DNA of 64,000 bases from Spodoptera frugiperda (GCF_023101765.2 NC_064216.1:10419545-10483544), one strand, 5' to 3'. Shown: positions 36,151 through 48,159, counted from the first letter of the stretch. Notes: a model not told the origin generated them from the sequence alone. Numbers and translations are program-made.

Positions 36151-36914
36151 TTTTACCCTTTAAAAAACATAAAATTGATAGCCATCTAGATAAAACTATT
36201 ACAAGAACCTAAATTCATCTTTAGTAAGAGCCAAAAAGTGTTCGTTTTAGGAAAAAAGAATTAGTCATCGAGACACGTTTCGTAAAAGGCCTTCTAGACC
36301 TTCAGCCAAACCTAAATAAATATTGAAAACCTACTAAACCAATATTGTAAAAGCTAAATGGTGTCTGTTTGTGTTTCTTTCACTGTTTTATTGTATGACT
36401 TTAAGGAGTACGAGTGTTATAAATTGTAGTCTTCATTTTAAGCAGTTTTTTTTAGCTTAACCTGTTTGTTTGTGACAGATATAGTAATTGCAATTTTCAC
36501 CCCTTCCTGACGTCCGATTGATCTGATATTTGGTCTCTCTCTCTTAATCTTGATGACCATACTAACATAAAGCCAAATTTACCACCATTACTTTGACTAC
36601 AATGGTGAAGTATTTTTATCTAGTACTGTGTAATCTTTTGAAAATATATCTATCTAACTATCTATCGACGCGCTGGTGAAGACAGATGGTCGCTCAGACG
36701 CCCATTCTCAAGGTGTTATATACGTTTACAATTTATTAGGTTCCAGAGAAGGGTGAAAACATCCCATGCTTCCCCGATGGTTTTAAACTGATAATAAATT
36801 GAAAACCCCATTACTTAAAGGATGCACATACATAGGTATTTGTAGGTACATATTTTACTTAATTTAATTTGTGATTGAGATTATCTTTTTATGTATGTAT
36901 AAAAACAGGTTGTT

Positions 36915-37035
36915 TTTAACCGACTTCAATAAAAGAAGATTTCCAGTTTGAACTGTTTGTTTGTATGAATATATGTGTGTGATTGAGCGTGGTTATCTCG
37001 CGTTTAGCTTACTTCATTTTGATGCTACTTTCAGC
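36915..37035 (+). repeat. PSE repeat family copy, plus orientation
   Basis: aaccgacttcaataaaagaa, tccagtttgaactgtttgt, then gtggttatctcgcgtttagc and ttgatgctactttcagcata. The same blocks appear in reverse at 34550. Confidence 0.55.
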
Positions 37036-38250
37036 ATATTATTTGTTATACTTAAAAAATTATAGTACTTAAACTGGTACTGTTCGTTTAAAAAATAAGT
37101 TTTATTATATGATCAAATTGTTAATACCATTCAGCGGCTTTTGTAGACAGCTTTGATTCAAAGATTTTCGTTTTCATTACAGTTTAAGCAACAATAATGA
37201 TACTAAATGTTTTCTAATGTGAAGTAATAGCTATCTACGTAATCCAGTCTAATAGCAATGGTTCAAGTTTAGTAGGTACTTCTACTTAAGTATACCATTA
37301 TGTGGTAGCATCGTAGCTTGAACTTCACACACTTGTAAACATTTCAACAAACAAAGTAATCCCAAAATGGCGGTTACTCACAAATACACTCGCGAAACAG
37401 AACGACATGAAAATCTCAATGCATTTGAAGAGTGAAAACAAACAATTGTTTAAATTAAGTCTCGTCTCAGTGTTAAGCCGACGCCTCTGCTCGGAATGCG
37501 GGGATAAACGTCGGTTAATCCCTCCCGAGCCCTCTCTGTCCCTCCGAGGGCAAGTTAATATTTTATTGAAAAACCTTCTTAGCAACCGTTCGGATATGTC
37601 GGAGACAATACGAAGCAGTGGATCTCAAAGTTTATGATGTGTGGACGAATATGTGCCATGTGAGATGCTTTTCTTTATCTATGGGGGAAATATTTCAGGC
37701 AAAATTGGTACGAACTACAAAATGTATTTCATGATATTTACTTACGTCGTCGTAATTATAGTCGACGAATACAACTGCACGATTAACGAGGTAGCTGGGC
37801 AATTGGCGGCCTGGCGACGTGTAGTGTGATTGACTCCCGTGCGGCAATTGTTGTTTCGGGTGTGGGTGTCATGAAATTGTATGTTTATAGAAGCAACCAC
37901 GACACAGGAGAAAACAAAAAAATTACTGTTTAACGAGCAAGAAATCCCTTAAAATCGAAATCGGAATCAAATTAATTACAATTATTTTGAATCGATCAAC
38001 CTATTTCTTTCCACAAGTTCCGAATACATGGCAAGTATATATTACGCTACAAATTGTGTTGGTGTTAAAAAACACGTTGTGTACCAAACACACGCTCAGT
38101 TATTTATCCGACGCTTCCCAAATTTACGTGCAATGATAAAATTGTAAAAAAGTTTTTGTGCAGCATCAGAAATTGGTTTCAAATTCAAACTTTTTATTTA
38201 TCAATTTATTAAAATTCCTGTTTAGTGAAAGTGTTATTTTTTAAATGTTG
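37036..38250. other. unassigned intron sequence with one GC-rich block
   Basis: 37480-37560 (cgacgcctctgctcggaatg, gtccctccgagggcaag) is GC-rich and open on both strands for 76-86 codons. The products do not look like known proteins. It resembles 29820-29875 in part. Confidence 0.35.
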
Positions 38251-38472
38251 TCACACTTTTTATCCCCCAAGGAATAGGCAGAGATGCACATTACGGCACG
38301 TAATGCGTGACATACCTTGCCATATACTGGGCACAATTCCAGACTCCGTGCTACTACTGAGAAATATTTGAAAAACCGAAAAAGTCCAGTAATACTTTAC
38401 CTGACCCGGGAATCGAACCCGAGACCCCTAGTCCGGCAGTCGCACTTGCGATCACTCGATCAACGAGGCAGT
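38251..38472 (-). repeat. SINE family 1, tRNA-derived, head to tail
   Basis: On the minus strand it begins actgcctcgttgatcgagtg, with an A-box-like tgatcgagtgat (38462-38451). A perfect B box ggttcgattcc follows at 38419-38409. The body is agtaatactggactttttcgg..tctcagtagtagcacggag..gtgcccagtatatgg, with a tail ttgggggataaaaagtgtga. It is the only copy here with its Pol III promoter head. tRNA-like but not a tRNA gene: no cloverleaf was found. Confidence 0.8.
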
Positions 38473-38584
38473 ATTTTTTTATCATTTTAATAAAGTTGCT
38501 TTTAGAGTAATTCATTTTTAAATGTATCATTTTGTATTGTAATTGTTTAGAACCACTGGCTATGGCTTAACCAGTGTTAGGTTT

Positions 38585-39076
38585 AATTGTATGTATGGCT
38601 TTCCTATAAGAAGATTACGGTTCGCAGAGAATGGTCGGGTACATCTGTGCGAAGCGATGTAGGGAGCTCTCACTTCGCAGTGTTGCTCCTTTCGGGTGAG
38701 AGGGCGGGCAGAGACGACAGTTGTGTCAATAGTCTAGGTCAACAAGCTTTACTAATACTTGCCAAGGGTTCGTTAAATATATTATCTGCGAGTAGTTTGT
38801 ATTTGCAGTTTTATTCTTACAAAAAGTAGTTGAGGTAGATTTGTCTACAGACTCAAGTCTGTCACTAAGTGTGTACTCACTTCTGGATACGACTTCGTAC
38901 GCATAAATAGATGATTCCTGTTTTTCCTGTACGGATTTAGGGAAACTTTCTCTTAATGCTCCCCTATACTCCTTTAGGAATATACATGCCAAGTTTTAGC
39001 TACCTGGATCCAGGGGTTTTGGCTACCAGTCAGTCAGTCAGCCACTCAGTATCGGAAGAGTTTAATATATAGAGAT
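38585..39076 (-). repeat. dispersed repeat with Helitron-like terminus
   Basis: Ends on the plus strand gtatcggaagagtttaata..tatagag|at. On the minus strand this reads A|TCTCTATATATTAAAC, a TC-type 5' end. Includes gtcagtcagtcagccactca, similar to the tract at 8785. The other end was not identified, so the boundary near 38585 is a guess. Confidence 0.35.
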
Positions 39077-39632
39077 ATTAGTACAATTATGCTATACATC
39101 TCTCATCAAATCTATGGTCATATATCGGGTGTAACTTTTGACTCAGTACAGCAAATAAATTCCTTCAAAGTTCCTTTACCATCTGAGAGCTTTAAAACAA
39201 CACTCCCAATAACCAATACCACATCTAAGATAGCCAAAGCCCACTACATAACCTATCCCATAAATTCCCGTCTCTCAAAATCAAAGTCTCATTGCAGCCA
39301 TATAGCTAGTTTATAACCCCATCGATGCGGGTCCTTGGGCCCATAAAAGGAAACTTCTGCACGGCCCACGCAATACCCCATGTTATACGTACTACACCGT
39401 TGCACATATAAATATACAGATCCAGTTTATCCTGGTCTCGCTTTGTATGATCTTTCCGTACATTCGACAGTCAGTTTATACTGGATTGTATAGCTTGATG
39501 TGTGTACCTATGTGTTGGGAGAGAATCTGATCCTATGATACAGACGAGTGGGCAAGTGATTGAGATTTAACTGGGTTCCTACCCTAGAGTTAGAGTTCCT
39601 ACTCTATAAATAAATTATTGATTAGTAGTATA

Positions 39633-40290
39633 AAAACCGGCCAAGTGCGAGTCGGACTCGCCCATGAAGGGTTCCGTAGCGGCAAGTAGATGACATAATA
39701 TCAAAGTTATAAAATAACTTGGTTTTGCATAGTGTTTGTATGAATGACAAAGTTATATTTGCGGTTTTTGAAAATGTTTTATTTCTTAAAAACTAATAAT
39801 GATATCTCGTTCAAACCAATTTTCGTTGGTAGTTTCCATTGAAATCTACAGCATATATTGTTTTCAGTTTTCTCACACTCTTATTTTAAAAGTTAGAGGG
39901 GGGGGGACACACATTTTTCCACTTTGGAAGCGTCTAACTTTCAAACGGTTGATTTTGACGAAAAATGGTTTAAGGAACCTTAATGTCTTTTTTAAAGACC
40001 TATCCATAAACACCCATCATTTTTTTTTTAATCAGTTCCATGTAAGGAGTGCCCCCCTTTAATTTCTAAATTTATTAATTTTTATTCAAAATTCTAATAG
40101 CGGTTACCAAAATACACCATCTTACAAAGTTTCAACTATGTAGACCCAACAGTTTCGGAAATAAATGTCTGTGACATACGGACGGACGGACGGACGGACG
40201 GACGGACAGACGGACAGACGGACAGACAGACAGACATGACGAATCTATAAGGGTTCCGTTTTTTGCCATTTGGCTACGGAACCCTAAAAA
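39633..40290. mobile_element. GGTTCCGTAGC-ended element
   Basis: Opens aaaccggccaagtgcgagtc, ggactcgcccatgaagg, gggttccgtagc (39669-39680). Closes with the reverse complement gctacggaaccc (40273-40284) and aaaaa. Carries a (GGAC)/(ACAG)n tract at 40185-40237. I recognise it as a very common lepidopteran repeat but not its class. A reverse fragment is at 54585 and a solo end at 5088. Confidence 0.7.
40185..40237 (+). repeat. (GGAC)n / (ACAG)n microsatellite
   Basis: acggacggacggacgg runs into acagacggacagacgg and acagacagacagac. Internal to the GGTTCCGTAGC-ended element, so probably inherited with it. Confidence 0.9.
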
Positions 40291-41443
40291 TTGGATACGA
40301 TAAAAAATTGTTATCTTTTTAATCTCTTCGAGAAAATATTTACTTATATGTCCCTCATTATATGCTAGAGAAATAACCTACGTAAATTAATGTTCTAGTG
40401 TTTCCAAAATAGGGAAGTGAATAATTGGCAAGTCCATCACACTTAATCAAAAAGTTTAATCGAGACTAACTTTTTAATTGTGATTAATTTTCATCTATCT
40501 TGTTGATAACTTTTCTTCAGTGAGATGAAATATTTCAGCATTTAAAGTAATTGTGATTAATTCATAAATGTAACTATAGAAACTTGTACATTTACGCTAC
40601 AACTACAAAAAACCTGTAAACTGTTTCATTACGTGCAAAAACACAAAACTAATTTCACAATCGCGATCAGTTCATTTGTCGTTTCGATGAATTCGGTTAA
40701 ATGCTGTCAATCGATGATTCAACTTTGTGTCGTATTAATATAGAGATAGGATATAATTTATTTTTTTTGTCAATAATATTACTTTAGTTCTATATCATAA
40801 TGAACGTGTTAATATTTGGAACAGAAAATTAAATTGTATCGAAAATACTGGTTGTATACTAAAACTACTTACTTACATGACCACTTTAGGCTAATTTTCC
40901 TTAATTTAATTAATAATTATTTTATCAATTTATTTTTTTAAAGGCACACTTGAGTCTTACTATTGCAGCCACAAAATGAATAATAATCATGAAGTATGCG
41001 TAGACTCATAACAAATAATAGTTCTATGAAATAACAAATATACTACATAATTTTCTTAGTAAAATCTTAGCACATGACATACCTATATTCGTAACATCAC
41101 TGACTCTTAGTAAAATAATCTCCTATACAGCAATAAGGATAAAGAGAGCTCTCATACATAAATAATACAAGTTTGATGTATATCTTCATTATCTCGAAGT
41201 AAGTTCTAAGTAAAAGGAATCTCAGTTACTTGCTTATCTTGTAAGTTCCGAGTGGGGAGATATGTGATTTAGTGATAGAAACTAGATATACGTGTGTGCA
41301 GTTTTGTTTGTGCATCGTTGTGATATTGCCTTGGAAAGTAATGATAAGTTTCATGTGTGTGGGACTGGTAATTGATTAAAATATTATGACGTAGTGACTA
41401 AGTATCAGTTAGGTGATTACATGGAATTGAGTATTTTTTTAAA

Positions 41444-41549
41444 GGGGGAAATCATCATATAACTTCTCCCGCCTTGGGCGAGGCGAGAGGGAGTGTCAGA
41501 CTCTTCGAGCCAGAGCCCCGGTGAATCCGCTAGGTAGTCCGCAGCCTCG
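41444..41549 (-). repeat. SINE family 2 copy, reverse
   Basis: aacttctcccgccttgggcg, aggcgagagggagtgtcaga, gccagagccccggtgaatcc, gctaggtagtccgcagc. Includes the segment missing at 13165. Confidence 0.7.
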
Positions 41550-41887
41550 TCTTATGATGCCTTATTGTCATTAGTGTTTTGTACTTACTAAATCGAATAA
41601 TGCATACGATACTGCCCAATGTTCTTATTTTATAATCATCGTTGTCGAATTCTAGAACATAAAAATAATTATTACAGAAAAACATTTCAACCTGCCAATG
41701 TGTTACACTAAACTTAACCCACATTACAATGAATACACATAAGTACTTACAAAATTCAACAAGCACAATAAAATATAAATTGTCAAAACGCGAATATTAA
41801 ATTAACTTCTAAAGCTCACATTAAACACTTTACCAAATGAATGTACAAATAAAGAACTGGCACGGACAGTATTTGCGTGAGAGCCGC

Positions 41888-41931
41888 GTGGGTGTAGCGT
41901 GGAGGTAGCGTGGAGGTGGCGTGGAGGTGGC
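41888..41931 (+). repeat. 11-bp minisatellite x 4
   Basis: gtgggtgtagc, gtggaggtagc, gtggaggtggc, gtggaggtggc in direct succession. Locally G-rich on the plus strand. Confidence 0.9.
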
Positions 41932-44116
41932 GTGTCGAAGGTGCTCGGATAACAGCCCTAGTTCACACTTTGTTACAGCGCTGAGTGCTTCGCTCTGTGA
42001 ACTGAGCTCACAGAAGTGAGACACCGGTGCTCAACTCACGTTTGTATAGCCGACACTGCTGTGAATATCATGGATATACTAGATATTAAGGTTCCTTTTC
42101 ACATGTTGCGTAAAATCAATCATTTCAATCATTTTGTTCCTAATTAGAGATACTGCTAGACATCGTACAGTCGACATAAGTAGCCTTACAATGATGATGA
42201 CTATGAAAGTTGTTTAATTTATAGAATGCAAGGCTCAAGATCAAAGCCAACCATCTAGAGAAATTAATTAAAGCCAAAACGTTATTGACTATAGATGTGT
42301 TCCCAGTTATCATGCCTAATACGGTAAAGAGACCATTCCAATACAAAAACAAACATACAACCACAAGACATTTATTCCACATCATAACACTGAACTTCAT
42401 AACCCATCATGACAGAAGTATATAAACATAAACACGCACATACAGACTGCACCCCATACCCAGTATATATTGTATATGTAGTAATTTAACGGCCACACTG
42501 GCGAGTCGCCCTCCAATTTATTGAACTTGTCGGTCTCAAGAAAAGGGTCTTAAAGTTCCAGCGGCTCAGGAACGCTCAGACAATGGGAAGATTATAGAGC
42601 TGTTAAATATACGGCTTATAGGTTCCGACAGGGAAAGACAAAGTATAGAGGGTCAACGTTTTAATCTTGTTTTCTTAAGAGTCTGTTGTAGTTGTCCCAA
42701 AAAAAGATTAGCACTTAGCTTTATTTAGCTGTAATTCTGAAAAAGTAATTCCCCTGAAAATATCAAAAAATTTTAAAGTACATACTAACTGTTTGAATAT
42801 CTGTCATTGTCAAACTCAATCTAACCTGAACTATAAGTAGTCTTAAGCCCAATAATACAGGACATCTGTGAAAAAGTTTATATACTGCCAAATAAGAATG
42901 TGTTCACAAAAACAGCTCTATACAGTTCCCAATAGCAGTGGGCCCTCAATCAAACAGTATCACTGGCCGGCATTAGGCCCGCACTTCTTCCTCCACTTAT
43001 CTGTTCCCCTGTTTATTGCTACATGAAGCCATTATCAAGCAGCATCGAGATCGCACGGAACCCGCCACCGTTCAACTAATTTTACGAGATTTACAAGGAT
43101 CCGGAACAATTCGGTAAAATCCGGATTCGATGCGTGACGATAAAGTTTTATTGTAACGTGCGACTTTTTCCTGTGGTTTTTGGAAAGGTTTTGTCGGTAG
43201 AGTTATTACTTGAGCTGAATAGAGTAGATATGTTAGCCACACATCTATAACAACTTGAAAAAAATTATAACAGAAGAATACAAATGAACCATGAAGTCAG
43301 GAACAATATTGTTTATGATTGTTTTAAACTGAAGTACTAGATTAAAATTCTAGTCTCCCAAAATTCTAATCCTACACTTTTGAATGTTTAAAATAAAACA
43401 AAAAATGGTGCATGCAAAATATTTATACATATAACTCAGATGTATAGTAATTGCAGCTATCGGGTGCTACAGTCACATTTCAAACAAAACTAACGCAATT
43501 TGGCAATTGTTGGCCATCACAGGCTATAATAACTAAATATTGACTCGTTCGCATTTTTTTGCTATATACGAGTATTTTTTGTGTTCATCCAATGCGGAGT
43601 TTTGGAACTATGAATGTGAGCAAATATTTAAAAAAATCCACAATACTATAGTAAAGAATTTGCTATCAGTAATCACACTAAAGAAAAGTGTAATTATGTA
43701 TGTTTATTTCATGTAATCAAAAGCAGAAGTTTTGTTCCAATTAATCGAAATCAGACGACAAATTCAAGCACACAAGAAGCTGGAATCAACTCTGATTTCC
43801 AATCCTATATAATTACTCAGACAGCTATATACATAAGTAACTACATATTATATACAACGTACCTCAACCGCCATACCTACTCAGAACCGCCAAGCTCCGC
43901 AAATTCGCCACACATCTACATTAAGCCAAACCTCGGCCGTATATTCACGGTATCTCCTCGAACTAGGGAGGCAGCATACATTAGTCAAGACCCACTGACA
44001 TCTCTGCCACTCCCCCAAAGATACGAAACGGTTTTGTTTGCATCATTCCACTTGATTTTTTATAAATGTAGACATTTGAAAATTTTAGTCAAGGTTCTGT
44101 TGACAAGCCTTTAGAT
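41932..44116. other. unassigned intron sequence
   Basis: Less AT-rich stretch at 42955-43145 (cggcattaggcccgcac, gaacccgccaccgttcaac) without ORF or splice signals; possible conserved non-coding block. Confidence 0.35.
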
Positions 44117-44165
44117 GCTACGAATTGCTACGAAGTGCTACGAATTTGCTACGAAGTTGCTACGA
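44117..44165 (+). repeat. GCTACGAA short tandem array
   Basis: Five units of 10-11 bases: gctacgaatt, gctacgaagt, gctacgaattt, gctacgaagtt, gctacgat. The alternating tt/gt tails suggest a higher-order 20-22 base unit. Same motif as the reverse cluster at 14488. Confidence 0.85.
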
Positions 44166-44679
44166 TAATCAACGCTTCTTGTATATTTTAATAGAAAAAT
44201 ATGTTTTGTTTTTTTTATCTAAATGTAAATTGAATTCCTATTATCTGAGCTATGTTTTCAATACAATAGGCAAAAAATGAATGTCCTATAGACATCTAAA
44301 AGACGTTTTCTCTTTCACTAACCAATATTGACTAAAAAGCTCGAAGCAACAGCAGATTCGTGTCAAACAAAATAATTGGCCGCCACAATAGCTATTAGGA
44401 AAGTAAATTATCTCTAAGAGTGGAGTGACAGTGCTTCTGACACGAGTGTTGGGAAAATTGAACGTCTTCTTTGTGTACAGAATAATTCGCTTTATGTACG
44501 AGACGCTGATATTTGCTGTTTCTTCTACTTATTGAAGTATTGTGAGATTGCTTGCGGTATTTTATTGAAGAGCTTAATACACTGTATATATGGCAGCGGG
44601 TGTAATAGATTGTGCTGGTAAATGCTTTTATTAAGTGTATTGGGAGTCGAACTTACAAAATTTGATATTACAAAATATT

Positions 44680-45034
44680 TATCTATTGGTTTGCCCTACG
44701 AAAATAACTGGTTTGTATAACTAGATAATAATATAATAGATAGATAAGAATAGTTAGTATTCATCTACATTTTATAATTATTATTTACTTGCTTTTGTCA
44801 ACGGCTTCGAAGCCAAGCTAGCTCATACCTTGTCTGTATACTATAATTTATCAAAATCCGTTCAGTAGTTTCAACGTGATTGATGGACAAATATCCAAAC
44901 AAACTTTCACATTTATAATATTAGTGTGTAAGAACCGTAGAACCGTGGCAATTGGCGTTCCATTGTCTCTGCCTACCCCCATGGGAGACAGGCGTGAGGT
45001 TATGTATGTATGTATGTAATATTAGTGTGAAATG
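44680..45034 (-). mobile_element. Helitron-like element, extended subfamily, interrupted
   Basis: tctattggtttgccc, gtttgtataactag, ataattattatttacttgc, ttttgtcaacggcttcg, caaaatccgttcagtagttt, aactttcacatttataat, attagtgtg. It is broken by the 88-bp insertion at 44929-45016. Pair of 34210. Confidence 0.55.
44929..45016 (+). mobile_element. 88-bp retroelement 3' tail inserted with 13-bp target duplication
   Basis: The insert runs taagaaccgtagaaccg, ctctgcctacccccatggg, agacaggcgtgaggt, then tatgtatgtatgtatg. It is flanked by exact copies of taatattagtgtg (44916-44928 and 45017-45029). The ctctgcctaccc...ggcgtga block with a TATG tail is a common lepidopteran retroelement 3' end. A strongly 5'-truncated insertion is the simplest reading. 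Confidence 0.8.
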
Positions 45035-45639
45035 TGATGAATTCCATTTATCTCGTGATGTTACTTCAGAACTAAGAGTAAATGACCAAATACTGAATCT
45101 GAGTATTACCAAAATCTTCCTATCATTCCTACTGTCATATAAACACACACGCTTAATATAATAACTTCCACTATCCTTAATTCTCAACATACGAATTTAC
45201 TCTCAATGCGCACAATTGTTCAATCACAGCTCTTTTATTTCCTCCTATTTCTAAGGCATAAAGGATTGCGGGCTATAAATCAACTTACTTTGAACAATCA
45301 AGCAGACTAGACGTTCTTACAGAGTCTCATCGATACTACGTCACTATGTACGATATAGCCTGCCAGTGCAGCCAATGAATGTTTCCATTTCCTGTTCAAT
45401 TGTCCTCCTTAAACAGTCTAGACGCTAAGGAAGGAGTTCTCAAATAATATCCTCTGGAACGTCATAAATACTGAAATGTATTCTCGTGTCTAAGAGCTAA
45501 GTATCGAATGTCTGTTTTAATTTATTTGTGGATGTTTGTAATAAAGACTTATGATGTTTGAGTCAAGTAATTCTAAATAAACTATGTTTAAAAAACAGAT
45601 TTCAACTTCCTCTTTTTGCAGTCAGTTGATATACTAAAA

Positions 45640-45783
45640 CCTGCTCCTAATTAATGTAACAAACACTTTTCTAAGAACCGCATCAAATTCGGTTCAGCCA
45701 ATTGTGAGATAATCTCGCACAAACATACATACATACATACAAGTCAAACAGAGAAACTCCTTCTTTTTGAAGTTGGTTAAAAA
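45640..45783 (-). repeat. PSE repeat family copy
   Basis: ttctaagaaccgcatcaaat, tcggttcagccaattgtgag, acatacatacatacatac, then ctttttgaagttggttaaaa. More diverged than 34550. Confidence 0.55.
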
Positions 45784-46020
45784 CTACCAAACATTCAATA
45801 TTACTATGGTGGCCTTTTTTGTAATCTGTTTATAAGTAAACTAGCTTATTATTGTCCAGTTTAATTTGAAACTTTAATTCCATGACTCAAAGGACCCAAA
45901 CACATAACCACAAACATAAGCTCGGCCATCTAAATAATTAGCTGCAAGCCTCACACATATAGCTAATCATTACTCTTCTTTTTTCTGTCCCGGACAAAAA
46001 CAAACAAGTGCAGCAAACAG

Positions 46021-46505
46021 TAGGGTGTCCACCGTGCGGGCATAATCCGGACACACCAGCAGTTGGTCCCGATTGATAAACATAGGGGAGCACGGCTTAA
46101 GCGTTAAGTTATGTATTTGGTTTTAAAAACAAAGTCTCGGCAGATAATTAAAGATGAAAACAATCTAAAGGAATTAAGATTACATTTGACTGACAAAAAG
46201 ATAAGTATAATTAAGTTAATTATTTATCATTGACAGTCTTATGTGAATAGATTGAATTTCAATAAATAAATGGCAAACCTTCATTTCATATTGTATTATA
46301 CGCCCAATTCTAATAAAAAAACCCAACAATTTCGATGAAAAGGAGAAAAATTACTTTATTCATGAACTACATGCCAATAACTTATCTAATAATGGCGGTG
46401 CTCGTACAAATCGGGCCGTATTTGTCTAAAAACAAACACTAGGGCAACCGCACTGTAGGATCGTAATCCGGACAGGCCGGCAGTCGGGTGTTCTCGATTG
46501 ATAAC
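46021..46505 (+). repeat. duplicated motif block, two copies about 420 bp apart
   Basis: Copy 1 (46021-46080) has cataatccggacacaccagc, agttggtcccgattgataaa. Copy 2 (46441-46505) has tcgtaatccggacaggccgg, cagtcgggtgttctcgattg, ataac. Both are preceded by caaaca-rich sequence and a gtgcgg/ccgcac-type GC block. Could be a duplicated enhancer-like element or a mobile-element remnant. Confidence 0.5.
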
Positions 46506-47870
46506 ATTTTTATTTGCCACTTAAATAGTGGGGAAACAAGGGTTGCGGATGAAGGGGATAATATCGGATCTTAGGGCCAGAGTTAAAAGGCGAGCGTGTG
46601 GAAAAAACAACGAATTTTCTGAGTTTTTTTTTTCGGTTTTTTTGGTCTCGTTTGTGAGAGAGTGGTTGCTTTAAAATAGCTTGGGCATGTGGGGATTGAC
46701 ATCAAGTGGTGTTTTCCTTGTGTTCCCAAATGAAATCGTTGAGGGTTGAGTGGTATATTGCTTTGTTTATTTTGATTTTGTAAAAACTAACATAAATACG
46801 AGAAATGCTAGAAGGTTAAAAGGTTTAGTAATAGTTAGAAATAGAGAATTTGAAATGATTAGTTATTGATCAATAATATCCTCATTTTCAGTCAGAATAC
46901 TTTCTACACTGAATCCCAATACACATTAATAAAAAACTTTAAAAAAATTGCCCTAATTTGAACTTGACCCACCTAAAAATACCAAACACTCATTCACAGG
47001 AAACTAAAAAATTCACTACATTCAAGGCGAAAAAAAAACACAAAAAACGAAAACAAAAAAATCTCAGTTTTCCTACAATCATTACATTTAATTACCTCAC
47101 ATGTCCGACGGTGCGTGAGCACATAATCAATCTCCCCCTTCCCACTTACCCGCCCCTTACCGTCAGCTAAAGCAAAACAACGGGACCCAGCCAACGGTGA
47201 AAATTTCTTATTGAGACTTATCCGTAGAAACAATTTAATTATGGTGTTACTACTTTTTGTAAGAATTTTTTCAAGGCGGACTTTTAAGAAAAGTGAAGAA
47301 AAAGAATTTTTAATCTTGATCTGAGAATTTAAAAACGGGTATTCGGCCGATGGGAATTGGAAGTCCATAGATGATTGGATGCTGTGTTGTTTGTAGACTA
47401 GACTTTATGATTATTACTACCTTTTTTGAGATAAAATGAAACACAAACTAAGAGGAAATTACTTCGCTATACATACACATATAGCACTGTTATTATTAGA
47501 CACATATATTGCGTGTCTTTGATTACGTCCGCCCACACAGCGTCCTACAATATGTCCCTAACAGAGCGTATGACAAAACTAAGCCTGGACATTGAACCAC
47601 GCGACAGTAGGCAATAAACCTCCAATGATTACCAACCCACCTTCCTATTTACGGCATAAAGATGATGTCAAGGTAATTGACGTGACGACCTTTACCAACA
47701 TATAAATTCAGATACGTAATAAGATCTTTTATACTCCCATCTCAGAAGGAAAACTTCTTTGATCGCAAATAAAAATATTTAATGGTATTTTGTATTTAAC
47801 GTTCTCCAAATTACATTTTTCAATGCTCCCCAAACACTTTAATTACTTAAAAGCTATCTCTTAAAAGGCA
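46506..47870. other. unassigned intron sequence
   Basis: A 124-codon minus frame (47368-46994) is an artefact of an A-rich plus strand: its product is F/S/K-rich and low complexity. Block 47520-47690 is less AT-rich (gtccgcccacacagcgtcc). No gene supported. Confidence 0.4.
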
Positions 47871-48159
47871 ATGAACATCAAATTTATGTGTTACAAAGGA
47901 TCCAGCGTCCGTTCCACCATGTATGCGGGATTCTACGAAACCAAGCAGTATCAAACATTCGATGGAATTTTGTCCGTGTACGATATACATTGATGCTCAC
48001 GTATCTGGTCTGTAATTTCCACTGGCAGCAAATGCAGACATGGATGTGAAATTTAAAGAAAATGCTTACGGTAGCGAGGTTTATTGGTGCAGGCTTCTGA
48101 ATAGATTTCGAAACGGCAAAACATTTATTCCTGTGCTCAGACAAGCCGATAGTTTATGA
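47871..48159 (+). pseudogene. two adjacent small open frames, possible decayed coding sequence
   Basis: 47871-47993 is a 40-codon ATG-to-stop frame including STMYAGFYETKQYQTFDGIL. 48040-48159 is a 39-codon ATG-to-stop frame, in a different frame, ending NGKTFIPVLRQADSL. The frame of the second is open back to 48019 and again before an in-frame stop, joining near the end of the first after one shift. Base composition is less AT-rich than the flanks and many third positions are C or G. I recognise neither peptide. Could be a broken gene or retroelement piece, a conserved non-coding block, or chance. Confidence 0.3.

Noticed and set aside
38400..38472. Possible tRNA gene (perfect B box)
   Set aside because: No cloverleaf; the sequence continues into a dispersed SINE body seen at four other places.
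46994..47368. 124-codon minus-strand frame
   Set aside because: Low-complexity F/S/K-rich product caused by an A-rich plus strand; no splice or start context.
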